Shown piece by piece: positions 11,501 to 23,584 of a DNA stretch of 64,000 bases. The position numbers were made by a program, and so were the translations under genes. This DNA comes from Rutpela maculata (taxonomy: Eukaryota; Arthropoda; Insecta; Coleoptera; Cerambycidae): NCBI GenBank assembly GCA_936432065.2, contig OW386286.2, forward strand, positions 9,417,208-9,481,207. The letters are read 5' to 3'. The notes under the pieces are model-generated. The model saw only the letters and a list, made by a program, of their open reading frames with translations. It was not told the origin of the DNA and made no database searches. The stretch's first letter is position 1, and the number at the start of each line of letters is the position of its first letter.

Positions 11501-12051
11501 TACATTCTTCTGGTTTATTTCAATTTTTTTGGTAGTATTAGCTTATTTTTAAGTATGTATTTAAAATTTTTGGGATAAAATCTGAATATATTTTTTTTTA
11601 GGGCCACCTGCCGTGCCTGGCTCTGGAGGCACTGCAGCTATATTAAGTTTTTTGTGCCACTCTCAGTTTTTTACCTATGCCCTCCGATCATTTGGGTCTG
11701 CAATCCACTGCATCACATTTGGATAGCAACGGTTCTGCATGCGGTGTTCCCGGTGGTCAGGTCACGCATCTAAGTACTAACTACGCAAAACGTTGCTCAC
11801 TTTTGGGTCTTTCGTCACTTCTGTACATTGAATGTGACATACTAACATGATACATTAATAAATGTCGATAAAAAATCTGAAATCTAATTCCCATTATAGA
11901 ATTTAAAATAAACATATTTTGACTCTTGTAATGTCCCCCTTTAAGTCAATATTTTAAGAGTAAAACATTTTTGATTGTCTAAAATTATGTAAATTGACCA
12001 ATTTTGACAAGCTATGTCTCAAAACGGTTCATCTTTGGAAGACGTGTCCAT
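11501..12051. other. No recognisable gene
   Basis: AT-rich flank. The stretch 11930-12040 (TTTAAGAGTAAAACA, then TTTTGACAAGC and GTCTCAAAACGGTTCATC) resembles the sequence near 60730-60830 and appears to be a diverged copy of the same dispersed repeat. Confidence 0.4.
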
Positions 12052-12392
12052 CAGTGACGTATATACATTTTTTTTGAGAGTGGGGCCCTTCTCAAAAATT
12101 TTGAGGTCGATATAAAATGTATGATGCACTTCATGATATATAAAAATGGTTGTATTAAATTGTGTTCAACAACTTACCTACATACTTTATTCAAGAATTT
12201 ATTGAATCTGGTGACAAACAGTACTAATAGAATAAGGCGAACTTGTGTTAAAATGAAATTTGAATCTTCAAATAATGAAACATTAATAGTATTAACATTA
12301 ACACTTTCAATGAAAGGAAAATCGGTATTTTCTAAAGTAGTGCCTGTGTCCTACTATTAAACTATCTTATGTGCCCCGTATATACACCACTG
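12052..12392. repeat. hAT-like MITE
   Basis: Inverted ends CAGTGACGTATATAC and GTATATACACCACTG bound 341 bp of AT-rich DNA. CAGTG(G/A)CGTA ends are typical of hAT elements. The flanking octamers GTGTCCAT and ATGCTCAT agree at only five positions, so the target duplication is decayed or my boundary is off. It has no coding capacity. Confidence 0.55.
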
Positions 12393-13334
12393 ATGCTCAT
12401 TTAGACTTGTTCAACATATACAAAATTTAGACTTTTCCACTGAAAGCCCATTTCCCATAAGAATGGTGCGGCACCATTCATTTATACCTTCTATATTTGC
12501 TACAAAGTGGTTAAATTACCTTTCATATAAAACATTTGCCAAGAAATTTAAAATTTATTTCCTCTAAATATAATACACGAATTAAGGTCATAAATTTATC
12601 ATCTTTTGTTAAATATTGGGTTTTTATTTTTACTATCATGTTCTAAAATTTTCCAATACATGTCCATTTTTATGTGATAATGTAAACTTGTCTATACTAC
12701 ATCTGTAAGAGAAGGTTAACGATGAACTGAACTGTCAGAGCATCATTATATCCTCTCCAAATTCAAACGCCAGTAGAACTCATTACAAACTGGTCACATG
12801 TATTCATTATTGTCCTCTATGGATTTAGTATAGTATTATTTTGGTTATGGCAGTTTCAAAATAGGAAAAGTAAAAATTAAGATGCTTTCAAATTATTTAA
12901 GCAATTTCGTCAATTTTGCAAAATAAATTAATAACAATATTCATAAACGCCAAACGTGCCACTAAATATGCTTTTTGGGTTATTAAAACATGTTGACGTA
13001 AAAATATAGAGCTTAAAGCTTACTGTGCCTTTCACCACCACCACCACACGCTCATATTAAGTAAATTTTGTGTATCCATTTTGGAAAATTTAACAAGTAA
13101 TATAGTGGTAAAATTTACTACTTCCAGTATTGTTCTTCATACTGTCTTCTATTTAATGGGTTTCCAAAACGGATATACGTATTGGATGTACTCGGAAAAG
13201 TTTATATCATTGTTTTCATGAAACCTTTGATTAAAATTGTAGAATCACCTTCAACAGTTTATCCGATTATATCCAGACCCCCCCTTATTTCAAGTAATAT
13301 TTCAGTTGTTTATAAATTTTTGTTATTTCGACAG
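12393..13334. other. Probable PRPS intron sequence
   Basis: No gene is recognised. The PRPS exon that follows starts at a splice acceptor (a T-rich tract ending in CGACAG at 13334), so at least the right-hand part is intron. I searched by eye for the N-terminal PRPS exons upstream and did not find them. Confidence 0.5.
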
Positions 13335-13892
13335 AGCCGTGCCCCAATATCGGCCAAACTAGTAGCGAACATGCTCTCAGTGGCTGGTGCGGATCATATT
13401 ATAACTATGGACCTCCACGCCTCACAAATCCAAGGATTCTTCGACATCCCAGTGGATAACCTCTATGCAGAACCTGCCGTTCTCAAATGGATAAAGGAAA
13501 ACATAGCCGAATGGAGAAATAGTATTATAGTATCACCGGATGCTGGTGGTGCAAAGAGAGTTACCTCGATTGCTGATAGGCTTAATGTAGAATTTGCCCT
13601 GATTCACAAAGAAAGGAAAAAGGCTAATGAGGTGGCCTCTATGGTACTTGTAGGTGATGTTAAAGATAGGGTGGCAATTTTAGTGGACGATATGGCCGAC
13701 ACATGCGGAACGATATGCCATGCAGCTGAAAAATTAATGGAAGCAGGTGCCACAAAAGTGTATGCCATTCTGACGCATGGGATTTTTTCGGGTCCTGCTA
13801 TATCTAGGATAAATAATGCCTGTTTTGAGGCTGTTGTCGTGACGAATACCATCCCACAAGATGGGAACATGACAGATTGTTCTAAAGTACAG
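13335..13892 (+). CDS. PRPS: Ribose-phosphate pyrophosphokinase (PRPP synthetase), internal exon
   Basis: Cytosolic enzyme that transfers pyrophosphate from ATP to ribose-5-phosphate to make PRPP, the precursor for purine, pyrimidine and NAD synthesis. This 558-bp exon encodes 186 residues, corresponding to about residues 103-288 of the 318-residue animal enzyme. It begins SRAPISAKLVANML and ends CSKVQ. Visible sites are the catalytic flexible-loop region (IHKERKKANEV), the ribose-5-phosphate/PRPP loop VDDMADTCGT and the conserved GGAKRVTSIAD. It starts after ...TTTCGACAG and ends at a GTAAGG donor (13893), both at codon boundaries. Apparent coding sequence upstream of 13335 in the same frame is intron read-through. 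The identity is close to vertebrate PRPS1/2. The strong similarity and intact loops favour the catalytic enzyme over a PRPS-associated protein. Confidence 0.95.
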
Positions 13893-14504
13893 GTAAGGAT
13901 TAGTTTAGTTAGTTTTATAGTTTGCTGCATTTAAATGGTAAATAAAACCAGACTGAAAAACGTCAGAATAAGTCCAGTGCACCATCTTTGGTACGCTAGA
14001 TTAACTATCAATTAAAGTAAGGTAAAACATACATCAAATCGCATGGCTACAAAAGTAATTACTATTGGGGTTGTGGTGGTCGAAGTATGCTTGTCACTGA
14101 TGTAGGAGCTAACCTAAGAATGATGGATCTAAAAAGGGTATGTTCCGCAACAGGATCGGAAAATATTAAAGTAATGTTAAACCCAACAAGATCGAAAAAT
14201 ATTAAAGTAATATTAAACCTACATGCTCTGTTGAAAACATATTTCAGGTAGTCCTGCAGTTTCATAATTCCAAAATCACATAGCATAATGTTTAATTAAG
14301 TATGTCCTGGGTTAAGGATTGAATCTTTCTGGAATAAAAAACCTGGAAAAGTCAGTAAATTTTTTTCTGGAAACAGAAAAGTTAGGAAATTTGGGAGAAG
14401 GTTAAGGACCTCAAAAATTATAAGATTTTGTAAGTTTCTCATTTTTAATTTTTGTATCCTCATTTTTAGCTTGGAGCCGTACCAAAAATTCACTCAAATC
14501 ATTT

Positions 14505-14705
14505 TTCAATATTGTTGATTAATAAAAATGGACTGCTAATTATAGGTTAGATTCCTAACCTGCAAAATGCGTATTATTTTATTAGAATAAAGTATTTAAA
14601 ATTGCATAGACATTACTTTGTGTAAAATCTTACTTCAAAGTAGGGTAACGAAATAAAAATTTTAGTAATAGCTACATAATGCTTGGAAATCTAAAGAAAT
14701 ATATA
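14505..14705. repeat. Fragment of the 10420-11075 element family
   Basis: The stretch ATATTGTTGATTAATAAAAA, GGACTGCTAATTATAGGTT and the following TATTTTATTAGAATAAAGTA match 10730-10900 of the nested element in the same orientation with scattered substitutions. Neither terminus is present. It lies in the last PRPS intron. Confidence 0.65.
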
Positions 14706-14759
14706 TTTCTGAGGTTAGTTGTGATGTCTCATGCAGATGCCCTATATATGTAATTTTAA

Positions 14760-15998
14760 AATGTACAGGATGGCCACACGAACATAGAACCTATTTGGGT
14801 AGTTGGTTTTTTATAATGGAATATCCTGTATGAATATACAGGGTATACGTAAAAAAGTTATAGACAGTTACATGTATTTTCCAGAAAAACAATAGGCTTG
14901 TTGCACAAAATATAATTTTAGCATTTTTAGAATCTCAATACAAACCAGTGTCTAAAGGATTTTTCTTATTTTTTCTTTTACATATGGTATTCAACATTAA
15001 AGTTTGAATAAATCCGTTAGGCACGCAAACAACGCACCACGTCATGCATGAGGAGATGCCACAGCGCTAGCGTACATTTTAAATTAATTCCATTCATGTA
15101 CGTTGCCCTTGTAATAGCTTGATGTGGAGTGAAATAAACCATAAAAATCTCCCCATTCTCGAGAAAAATAAAATTCAGCACAGAACCAGACCAGTAGTTT
15201 TTATAAAGTGAACAATTCTACATAAGAAATGGTTATTTACGATATTTTTTGTGGTACAGATATTTTTTATTTCGAAAAACTTGAGAAATTGATTGATTAT
15301 AAAAATCGTGTTTTTTAACATTTACACCGCCATGTTTCAAATCTAATTGAGCTATCGATCTGATTTTTTTTTAAATTCAACTACACAAATAAGCGCTTCC
15401 AATGGTCTTTTTGTTTCTATCGATAATTGTTTATCATTTTCTTTAAACAACAGTGAACTTATTACTCGACTATTACGTCCCTAAAAATGTACTCATATTT
15501 TGACTAAGCGACAAACTTCTTTATTTTTAAAAATTTTCATATACATGCAGCGAAGCAATTGAAGCCAAGATACAAGAGAAGTTTTTGAAAAAAAAAATTT
15601 TTCATCTAGGAATTATAGTTTTTTATCTATGAATATTTTTGTGACGCAGTAGCATATGGCAGGCGTATGGCGTAAATATTCCGATTGACCTTTGAAATAA
15701 CCTTTTTCAGTCAAGTTTAAAACAATTTAAACCCTTTTAAATATGGTACACACTATAATTTAATATCACAGACCGAATACAACTAAATAATTTTAGGAAA
15801 TAACCGCAAACTGCACGAATTATATGTCCGAATCATTGCACGCGCAAAGATATAGTGATAGATGACATCAAGTCCAATATGAGTGTGTTTTTAGTTATGC
15901 CCCTTCTCCCGGATATTAGTCGGTGATTTAAATACTTTCCAGTTAGAAATTATGAAAACATTTGATAATTGCTAATGTTTAGTAACACTATATTAATA
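14760..15998. repeat. PRPS intron segment with a dispersed repeat
   Basis: No gene. The part from about 15150 to 15430 (AGAACCAGACCAG, TTTCGAAAAACTTGAG, ACACCGCCATGTTTC, AGCGCTTC) is a diverged copy of the sequence found as inverted arms at 47930-48230 and 49230-49500. Segments near 14770-14850 carry 'acagg' ends resembling mariner-type MITE termini, but I cannot pair them. Confidence 0.45.
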
Positions 15999-16000
15999 TA

Positions 16001-18019
16001 CAGTGTGTCCCAGGATAGATGTAACAAGAGGTGTAATGGACCAAAAATTTTGGAATTTTGGAATGGTATTTGGGGATTGAGTCCTGCTTGTTGTAAAACT
16101 AAAGTATACCAAAAATGACTTGATTTGGTGTTCTACAGTGTGTTTTATAAGCAAAGTTGTAAAAATCACCACTATATTTTTCAAAATATGAAAAAATTCC
16201 ACTAAGAAAAGTTATTTGGAATACAATTTTATACCTCTATACCAAATTTCAGGAATATAAAATTATTTTTTTGAAACTTCCCATTTTTTCAATAAATTAG
16301 TATTTTATTTTGAACCATTCAATTAAAACTGCATAGAAATTATTTTTTGTGAATTAATATTTAAATTTATGTAGAAGGTAAAAGTAGGCTATGAGAAAAG
16401 CAGTGGATACACATTTATCATTTATTATTGACATATTTGTCAAACGTAGTCAATATTATCCTTAATTTCTGTTTCAAATTAACGAACTAAGCATAAAAAA
16501 TTAAGTGAAAATGGTACTCACAGTGCGTGAAAAAATTTATATTGTGCAATGCTATGGAATTGGCAGTGAAAACTCACTAAGAGAAGTGGTAAGCCAATTT
16601 AATTTGAAATTTCCAAACACTACTTTGTCACGTACTCAGGCTATGAGAATAATTTAAAAGTTTCTGGCTATTGGTAGTGTTCTTAACATGAAAAGAAAAA
16701 TAAAAGCATATGATGAAGACAATGTTGGGGCTCATGCCTCTGTTATAGAAAATCCTAGGATGCCACTAAGAGAGAGATCAGCTCTTATTAATATTAGCAA
16801 GTCTGAACTCCAAAGAAAAGGCAAAGAGAAAAAATCATGGAAGAGAGATTTTTTCATCATTTCATAATTTTCTCAGATGAATCCACATTCACAACCAATT
16901 GTGTTGTTTCACCTCAGAATTGTCAGTTTTGGGCTTCTGAAAATCCAAATTTTAGAATTCATTGTAGAAGACAATATTATAAAAAAGTGAATGTGTGGTG
17001 TACCGTTTCTTATCACGTTGGAGTTATTGGACCTTATTTCATTGAGGGAAGGTTAAACCAGCACACTTATTTACAGCTTCTTGAAAGATTTTCTGAAGAA
17101 CATTTAAATATTTTAAGAGATAAGCCTTTAGTTCATTTTCAACATGATGGTTGCCCTGGCCACTCCACAGAAATGGTTAATCGGTGGTTGAATTTAAATT
17201 TTGGAGAAAATTGGATTGCCGGGAATGGACCGATCAAGTGGCCGGCGAGATCCCCAGACCTATCAGTATTGGATATCTTTTTATGGAGTCGCCTCAAGCA
17301 GTTGGTTTACGCTGAACCACCTCCTAACAACGTAGCAGTATTGAAGCAGAGAATTACAAATGCCGTAAACTCCATACCGTTAGATCATATTCGAAACAGT
17401 TTTAAGGACTTCAGGCGAAGGATCGAAATGTGGGTGGATGTGGGTGGTAGCTACGTCGAATAATAAAAAAATTGTAAACATTGTTTTGTGTTAGTCAATA
17501 ATTAATTTGTTTGTGAATCTGTTATGTTTTTGACATTTATTACTTGTTATAATTTTTAAGCCTCATTAATCTTCTGTTAGTAATTGTTTCTTGTTTTACA
17601 ATTAGTTCGATTAACATTATACCTTCTTACATCTCGTATATTCAATTTTTTATTTACCAATAGCCTACTTTTTGAGATGATTAACATTTGCTCCTACACA
17701 ACTTTAAATATGAATTCAACTCTTAATTCGCAAAAAATGGGAAGTTCAAAAAAATAATTTTATATTCCTGAACTTTGGTATAGAGGTATAAAATTGCATT
17801 CTAAATAACTTTTCTTAGTGGAATTTTTTCATATTTTGAAAAATAAAGGTACTTTATTAGTGGTGATTTTTACAACTTTGCTTATAAAACACCCTGTAGA
17901 ACACCAAATCAAGTCATTTTTGGTATACTTTAGTTTTATAACAAGCAGGACTCCCCAAATACCATTCCAAAATTTTTGGTCCATTACACTTCTTGTTACA
18001 TCTATCCTGGGACACACTG
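16001..18019 (+). mobile_element. Tc1/mariner-superfamily transposon with about 300-bp TIRs
   Basis: Ends are CAGTGTGTCCCAGGATAGAT and its inverted counterpart ATCTATCCTGGGACACACTG, flanked by TA (15999-16000, 18020-18021). The inverted repeats extend about 300 bp inward (left to about 16310, right from about 17735), including GTTCTACAGTGTGTTTTATA paired with TATAAAACACCCTGTAGAAC. Between them lies a transposase gene with lesions. The insertion is in the last intron of PRPS, in the same orientation as the gene. Its length and termini suggest a full-length but inactive copy. Confidence 0.9.
16511..17463 (+). pseudogene. DD41D mariner-type transposase, disrupted
   Basis: The ATG at 16511 starts an HTH region (MVLTVREKIYIVQCYGIGS) that hits a stop at 16655. 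The same frame then continues (KRKIKAYDEDNVGAHASVIE, RMPLRERSALINISKSEL) to about 16860. The catalytic domain is in another frame at 16837-17463. Catalytic acids are visible in IIFSDESTF, FQHDGCPGH and RSPDLSVLDIFLW. I count 41 residues between the second and third Asp. Relative to intact relatives, one stop, one frameshift and probably a short deletion between HTH and catalytic domain inactivate it. The catalytic half itself is uninterrupted and ends naturally at 17463. Confidence 0.88.
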
Positions 18020-18143
18020 TATATAAATTAATTTAAAATATACGACACATGGAACAGGCCTATTGAAAGCCGCATTCTGTAAATGTGACCTTCACTTGGG
18101 ATTTTTATATAACTTATTTTTGAACTTTTTTATGTAACTCTAG

Positions 18144-18270
18144 GGCCCGATACTTTGATCTCCAGTTAAGTCTGTTCTCCAGATAATTTTCTTGGATACA
18201 ATTGTGTTAATAATTGTTTCCATGGGATCTATCTATAGAATAGACTTAACTGGAGATGAAAGTACCGGGT
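18144..18270. repeat. Short palindromic MITE
   Basis: The ends GGGCCCGATACTTTGATCTC and GAGATGAAAGTACCGGGT face each other, with CAGTTAAGTCT / AGACTTAACTG continuing the arms to about 33 bp. CTA flanks both sides, consistent with 3-bp (TWA-like) duplication of PIF/Harbinger MITEs, though the ends are not identical. It lies in the last PRPS intron, 150 bp before the final exon. Confidence 0.6.
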
Positions 18271-18418
18271 CTAAAGGTAAGGTTCAGACATTTGCGTAAC
18301 CACCCTGTACCTAAACGGTAATGAGATTCAACTACCTCCCATAAAGAGTTGCCACTAATTTTTTGCAGTCGCTAAGGCATGAATTTTATTATAATCATTT
18401 TTTTTTTTGTTTTTTCAG

Positions 18419-18511
18419 TGTATTGACGTGTCAATGATGTTTGCGGAGGCTGTGAGACGCACACATAATGGAGAATCTGTGTCATACCTATTTTCAAACG
18501 TACCATATTAA
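18419..18511 (+). CDS. PRPS: Ribose-phosphate pyrophosphokinase, last exon
   Basis: After a long T-rich tract and a CAG acceptor (18416-18418), 31 codons read CIDVSMMFAEAVRRTHNGES, VSYLF, SNVPY, stop. They are in phase with the previous exon, which ended at a codon boundary. This is the C-terminal helix and tail of PRPP synthetase, 30 residues like the vertebrate proteins. The first codon is Cys (TGT) where vertebrates usually have Val. The preceding intron is 4.5 kb and mostly transposon. A possible polyadenylation signal ATTAAA lies at 18560-18565, about 50 bp after the stop. Confidence 0.93.
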   Translation, partial: CIDVSMMFAEAVRRTHNGESVSYLFSNVPY

Positions 18512-18559
18512 TTTTAGTGTGTAATAGTAATTTTAGTAAAGTAAATCTTTTTGATATAC

Positions 18560-18565
18560 ATTAAA
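18560..18565 (+). promoter_or_regulatory. Candidate PRPS polyadenylation signal
   Basis: ATTAAA, a common variant signal, lies 49 bp downstream of the PRPS stop codon and is followed by a T-rich region. AT-rich DNA gives such hexamers by chance, so this is a plausible site only. Confidence 0.4.
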
Positions 18566-19137
18566 TTTATTGAGTTATTTGTCCATGAATATTTCATTGT
18601 GACATGTTAGTTAATAATTTTCCACTTTTTTTGGGGTATCAAGCTGTTGTTCTACATAGTATTAAAATTGCTATTAAATGAATTTTGCAACAAATTTTGG
18701 AGAAACAAGACAATGGTCATATTAACCAGATATAACAGAGCGCTACCACGTACTAGTGCTGTTACGAAGCGGTTCGTGCATTAATTATATCAACATTTCA
18801 TGTTTGTTAGCTACAGCTTCAAACACTTGCGGATTTTACATTTTTCGTGTGGAATTCGTTTTAAAATTTGTAATATTCATCCTGGGAGATTTGGAAAAGT
18901 TACAGGTTTTAAAAACGTTAAGAGGTCAGGAAAAAATCGAGAAAGTTTCAAAATGTTGAAACACTAGAAAATGTATCTATATAGATCATTAGCGGTGAGA
19001 GCATAAATCATGCGGTTTAGTCCGAATAAGTGCGGGAGTTTGGAAACTTTGGGAATTTGTAGATTTCGATGCCCTGAATGAAATAATAAAAAAATGCAAA
19101 ATGTGATCTCAACCGCTGGCGCCATATTAAAAAAATT

Positions 19138-21990
19138 GTAATAACTGAGCTTTTGTATCAAGATATTATGGTTAACACAGTCAAATGCTTTTGTGAGGCC
19201 ATTAATGAGCCATAAGTGAAATTACCATTTTCAAAGTTATTTATCACAATTTGAGTTAAGTTGTTAATAGTAAAGTTGTAGACCGATTGTTTCGAAATCC
19301 ATATTGGGAATTATGGAAAATATAGTGTTGTTCAAAGTAGAAAGTTGTTTTTTTAGGATTGCATCGAAAAATTTTGCTATGATGGGTAGTAGCGAAATAG
19401 GTCTATAATTCGATGCATCGTCTTTATCTCCTTTTTTATAAATGGGTATTACCTTAGCTATTTTTAGAACTGATGAAAAAATGTTATCCTTAATGCACTG
19501 ATTTATTATGTTCGTCAGGGGAAAGACAATTATATTTTTCAAGATTTTTATGATTCTGATGTCTATGCCATAGGAATCTTTGGTTTTAGAATTTTTTAAT
19601 TCGTTAATTATATCTAACCTCATTATACGATACTTCTTTAAATTTAAAACTTATATTAGGTTGAATGGTTTCAAGATGATCAGAAAAGTATTTTTTACTA
19701 GGTGTTTAGAAATTTAATTCCTGTATTTTTCTCTAAATGATCAGTTTCATCGGAGATAAGTGTAGAATCCTGCTCTAAGGAAATTTAGTCCCACATTTTT
19801 TAATTCAACATTAACTCATGTCCCATTGGAAAAACTAAAATGTTTTTACAGTTTCGATTTCATTGGGAGGTTAGTTTCAATTGCCTGAGTTAGTTTTCCT
19901 AAAAAGCATTTAAATTTTGTTTTCGATGTCTAATGCTGGATTATTTACAAAGTCCCAGTTAGTTTTTTCAAGGTAATTGTATAACCGAAACAAACCGAGT
20001 TGAGTTATTGGTCTGTAGTTAATTCTCATGGTATTGTTACTTAATTTTGATTCACTTTTAACTTGAATGAATATACCGAAGTGGTCTGACAGATTGGTGT
20101 TCGATACTTTAGCAGAAAAGTCACAGGAATTTATATTTGTAAGCAGGCATTTTCTCGGGTGTTATTAAAAATTGTGGGAGATAATCCAAAACATTGACAA
20201 AGATTGCATACTTGCAGTGCACTATTATCATTCGTGTTAAATTTTACATTGAAGTCACCTGTCAATATTTTTTTTTTTTATTTATTTTAAGTTTCTCTAA
20301 CACTAACGTTAATTTCTCCAAGAAAGTTTGAAAATCTCCTAATGGAGATCTGTATACAGATATTATTTGATAATCACTAATCTCAATACCAGATATTTCA
20401 CAGTGCAGTTCTTTAGATAAGTCAGTAATTGTGGAGAAAATGGGAAAAAACTTTATACCATTTCTAACTAAAATACTTACGCCACCATGGGTCTTATTTG
20501 ATCAGCAGAATCCAGAGATGACGTTATAACCTTTCGGTATGACTATGTCCATTTCCATTTTAGTTAGCCAGTGCTCATTTCAACAGATAACATCTATATT
20601 TTTAGTAACAAGATACAGTTCTAATTCTTGCACTTTGTTTCTAAGACACTGTATGTTTTGATGAAGCAATGTGCAGTGGAATTTCTTATTTTGGTTTACT
20701 CTCAGCAAGTCATTATCCACAGTTAAGTGGTCGATGTGTTGATTTGTGAAGTCACTAAAAAAGAAATATTTTTTGGAATTCTTGATGCCTGGTTAATGAT
20801 GTCCTTTACTTGGAATTTTTCATAATATAATTTGAAATCGAATCTTCGATAACAAACACCTTTTGGCAGAAGTCATTTTTATATTTAAAGTCCGCTGCCA
20901 CCAGAAAACATTAAAACTTTCCACCTGTTTGTTGGAGTGGTTTGACTATAAATTCTTCTGTAGTCATTTGTCTTCGCAACTAAATATTTTTTTATGTCAT
21001 CATCTGTAACTTCACTGGTTACTTTGTAGAGATAAATCCACACTTTTGGCTTTAGACCTTTAAAGTTTCCAGTGTTATCTTCAGACTGTCCCATATTTCT
21101 TCTGTTAGCACGCTGTTCCTTTGCACCTGTTTCCAACCATAACCCATGGAGTTAGGTTCAGTTAAACCATTATTAGGTGATTTGTCTAGACGAATGAATG
21201 AATTATGTCACTCATTAATTTTTTTGATGATTTTCCATATCAGATAAAGTATGCAACTTTGGTGACGATCTAGGAACATTTTCCGATAGTGTTGATTGAT
21301 TCTTATTCCTGTTTGTAATTTCTGAATATTTACTTGCTAACTCTTTTGAATGTTTGTTTATTTTTGTAGTTTCAGACTCTTTGTTTGGCATCACCGGTTG
21401 ATTTATATTTATGTCTGCCTTATCTGTTCCTGGTTTTTGTGAAGGTATGTTTTTGTTCACTATCATTATTTTGATTGTTTTGCACTACTTGTGACTGATA
21501 TATTTTAGGTTTTAAATTGCTTAATTCTTCCAATATTAATGTAAAATTATTTTGAAATATTGTTTGCGGTGTTTTATAGCAGAAATTATTTGCTGATCTG
21601 ACTTGCTCGTTGGAATAAATGGTTTCCCTTAAAGTTATTATTTCCATTTCCAGGTTTTCAATTTTTTCATTCAGTAAGTTATTCATTTTCAATTCATTTT
21701 CAATTCATAATTCAATTTTTTCAGAACTTCAATATCTGCTTGTTCATGATTTTCTTGACCCTGTGGATCTTCACTTATGTCATTTTGATTTCCTTCAAGG
21801 TACTTTTGCTTCTCACAGCAATTTTTAGATTTTTTATTAGCACAACTTGGATGAAAAATAGAATTGCAATTTGTGCAATTAACTTTTTTATTAACTACAG
21901 ATTTTTTACAGAAACCACAGAGCACATTTGCACTCACACTTTCATTGCCCGCCATCTTAAATCAGATTATTTATTGTTGAAGAATACAAC
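19138..21990 (-). mobile_element. CR1/Jockey-type LINE, 3'-truncated in the RT domain
   Basis: Minus strand. ORF1 starts at 21955 with a PHD-like zinc finger (CGFCKKSVVNKKVNCTNCNS, then FHPSC). A coiled-coil region follows (LNEKIENLEMEIITLRE), and further down a segment like an RRM/esterase-region linker (KVWIYLYKVTSEVTDDDIKK, 20885-21136). ORF2 begins near 20800 with an apurinic-type endonuclease (NEHWLT, THGGVSILVRNG, VYRSPLGDF, ILTGDFNVKF). Degraded sequence follows, then the RT N-terminus (19264-19623: KVIPIYKKGDKDDASNYRPI, SLLP) up to the motif A region (FDCVNHNILIQKLSYYN) at 19140. Several frameshifts are present. It is unusual that the 5' part is preserved while the 3' part is missing. 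Confidence 0.85.
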
Positions 21991-22167
21991 GAACCCGGAC
22001 CTTCAACATTAAGCACCTAAAATGCTTCAAGAAGCAGACTATTCGTGGATTAGGCCTATAGGGTAAAAAAAATGCGCCATATACTCTACCTCAAGGTAGT
22101 GTTGAAACAAGTATTGAATATCGGGCTAAGCGTAGCAGACAAGTAAAATCAACTATATTTGAGGATT
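21973..22167 (+). pseudogene. Coding-like remnant, three frames
   Basis: Short plus-strand segments read IVEEYNEPGPSTLST (stop), MLQEADYSWIRPIG (stop) and NAPYTLPQGSVETSIEYRAK followed by RSRQVKSTIFEDFQ, in successive frames, ending at a GTATGA donor-like site. The third piece has non-random composition and could be a decayed exon. I do not recognise the protein. It may be coincidental. Confidence 0.25.
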
Positions 22168-23139
22168 TTCAGGTATGAAAACAAATTTTCTCAACACAAA
22201 AATATTCTTTCATAAAAGTCACACTAAACACAGTTTAATGAAAAAATGTATAGGACATATTTTATAGAAAATTTATTGCTCTTTTATTTTTATAAGAACA
22301 TTTTTTGCTGCATGAGGCACTCGAAGCGAGATATTTAAAAGAAACTGTTTTTGTGCGCCATTTTTTTAATATGGCTGCGCCGGCGGCTGAGATCACATTG
22401 TGCATTTTTTCTTATTTCATTCAGAGCATCGAAATCTACTAATTTCCAAAGTTTCAAGACTCCCGCACTTATTCGGACTAAGAATGTACCTATTGACTGT
22501 ACTACATAGTTTATTTTCTCTTTCCGGAATTATAAATTATAGTTCAATATTAGACGATTGTTTCAACTCCAGAATGAATTTGATTATTGACCTCTGAAGT
22601 AGCTTCCACAAATACCAAAACACTTGAACACTACACTCGAATACTGTAACTCGACGTGTATTTTACCAACTATGTTAGCATCATCTGGAGAGATTAAATA
22701 TACAAGGTGTTTCGAAAAGATTGGGACAACGCTTAGCCATAGATTCTTGCAGGGCCGGATTAAGGACTGGCGCGCCCCTGGGCTAATCATGTATTTGCGC
22801 CCTCTTATTCATAGTAAGAACATTAATGAGCGGAGAGGTGAAATCTGAAAAAAACATTTTTTGTCCAGATTCAAAATCAACACTGATGACCAGGAAGAGT
22901 GTCCAGCGGCTACAATAAAGGCAGCGGCATTACTATAGGAGAGGAAAGATATAATATCTATCTCTTTCCCTTCCTATTTTCCTATAAATAATAATGTAAA
23001 ATGTTGATATATTGAAAAGGAACATATAGCAGACGTATACATTTCCTTAATTGGCACAAAAAGTTGAACTGGCGCATACCGGTCAAATTGCAGCGTTTTT
23101 TTTGCTTTAGCTCTTTAGGACGAACAACGAGACCGGCGC

Positions 23140-23365
23140 GGAAGTTATATAAAGATGATCCAACCACCCAACCAACCAACCTTCTCGGTACACTTTGAAA
23201 ATTTCCATGACAACTCGTAAAAGTGAGCTGGTCTGCTGGAATTCCAGCGCCTTCAAAGCATACCGACAGCAGACCAGCTCACTTTTACCAGTTCGCATGG
23301 CAATATCCAAAGTGTACCGAGAAGGTTGGTTGGTTGGATCGTCTGCAGACCTCTATATAAAATGC
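23140..23365. repeat. Long hairpin, foldback family member 1
   Basis: Near-perfect inverted arms of about 85-100 bp: AAAAGTGAGCTGGTCTGCTG and CAGCAGACCAGCTCACTTTT close to the centre, then AACCAACCTTCTCGGTACAC and GTGTACCGAGAAGGTTGGTT further out. The right end runs GGATCGTCTGCAGACCTC. Related sequences lie at 31288-31440 and 34540-34672. It sits inside the hAT element. Confidence 0.85.
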
Positions 23366-23584
23366 AGAGCAGGTCGGGTTTAGGTAAACATCTCTTCGCT
23401 GAACTACACAATACAGAGGTAATAAATTCGACAATTTTATCAAAATAAAATAATCAAATAACAAATAATTTTCTTGTATAAAAAAAAGTACCGACGCAGA
23501 TATAAGGAAGGCCTTCGGCTATACCCGGAAGGATCAGGCCCCTCGCATCAAATCATGGGCCCCGGTACTAAATTCACTGGTGGG

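Larger units (their letters stand above)
19013..22480. repeat. Inverted pair of about 125-bp segments flanking a truncated LINE
   Basis: The left segment (about 19013-19137) and right segment (about 22352-22480) are inverted copies. The right one reads TTTTTTTAATATGGCTGCG, GGCTGAGATCACATT, TTTCATTCAGAGCATCGAAA and CCGCACTTATTCGGACTAA, and the left one is the reverse complement with about 10 percent mismatches. The LINE at 19138-21990 lies between them, and its coding sequence stops exactly at the left segment. They may be inverted termini of a larger element that captured or received the LINE. Confidence 0.65.

Noticed and set aside
13182..13334. Coding sequence upstream of the PRPS exon in the same open frame
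   Set aside because: It is preceded and ended by a good splice acceptor and does not match PRPS, so it is intron.
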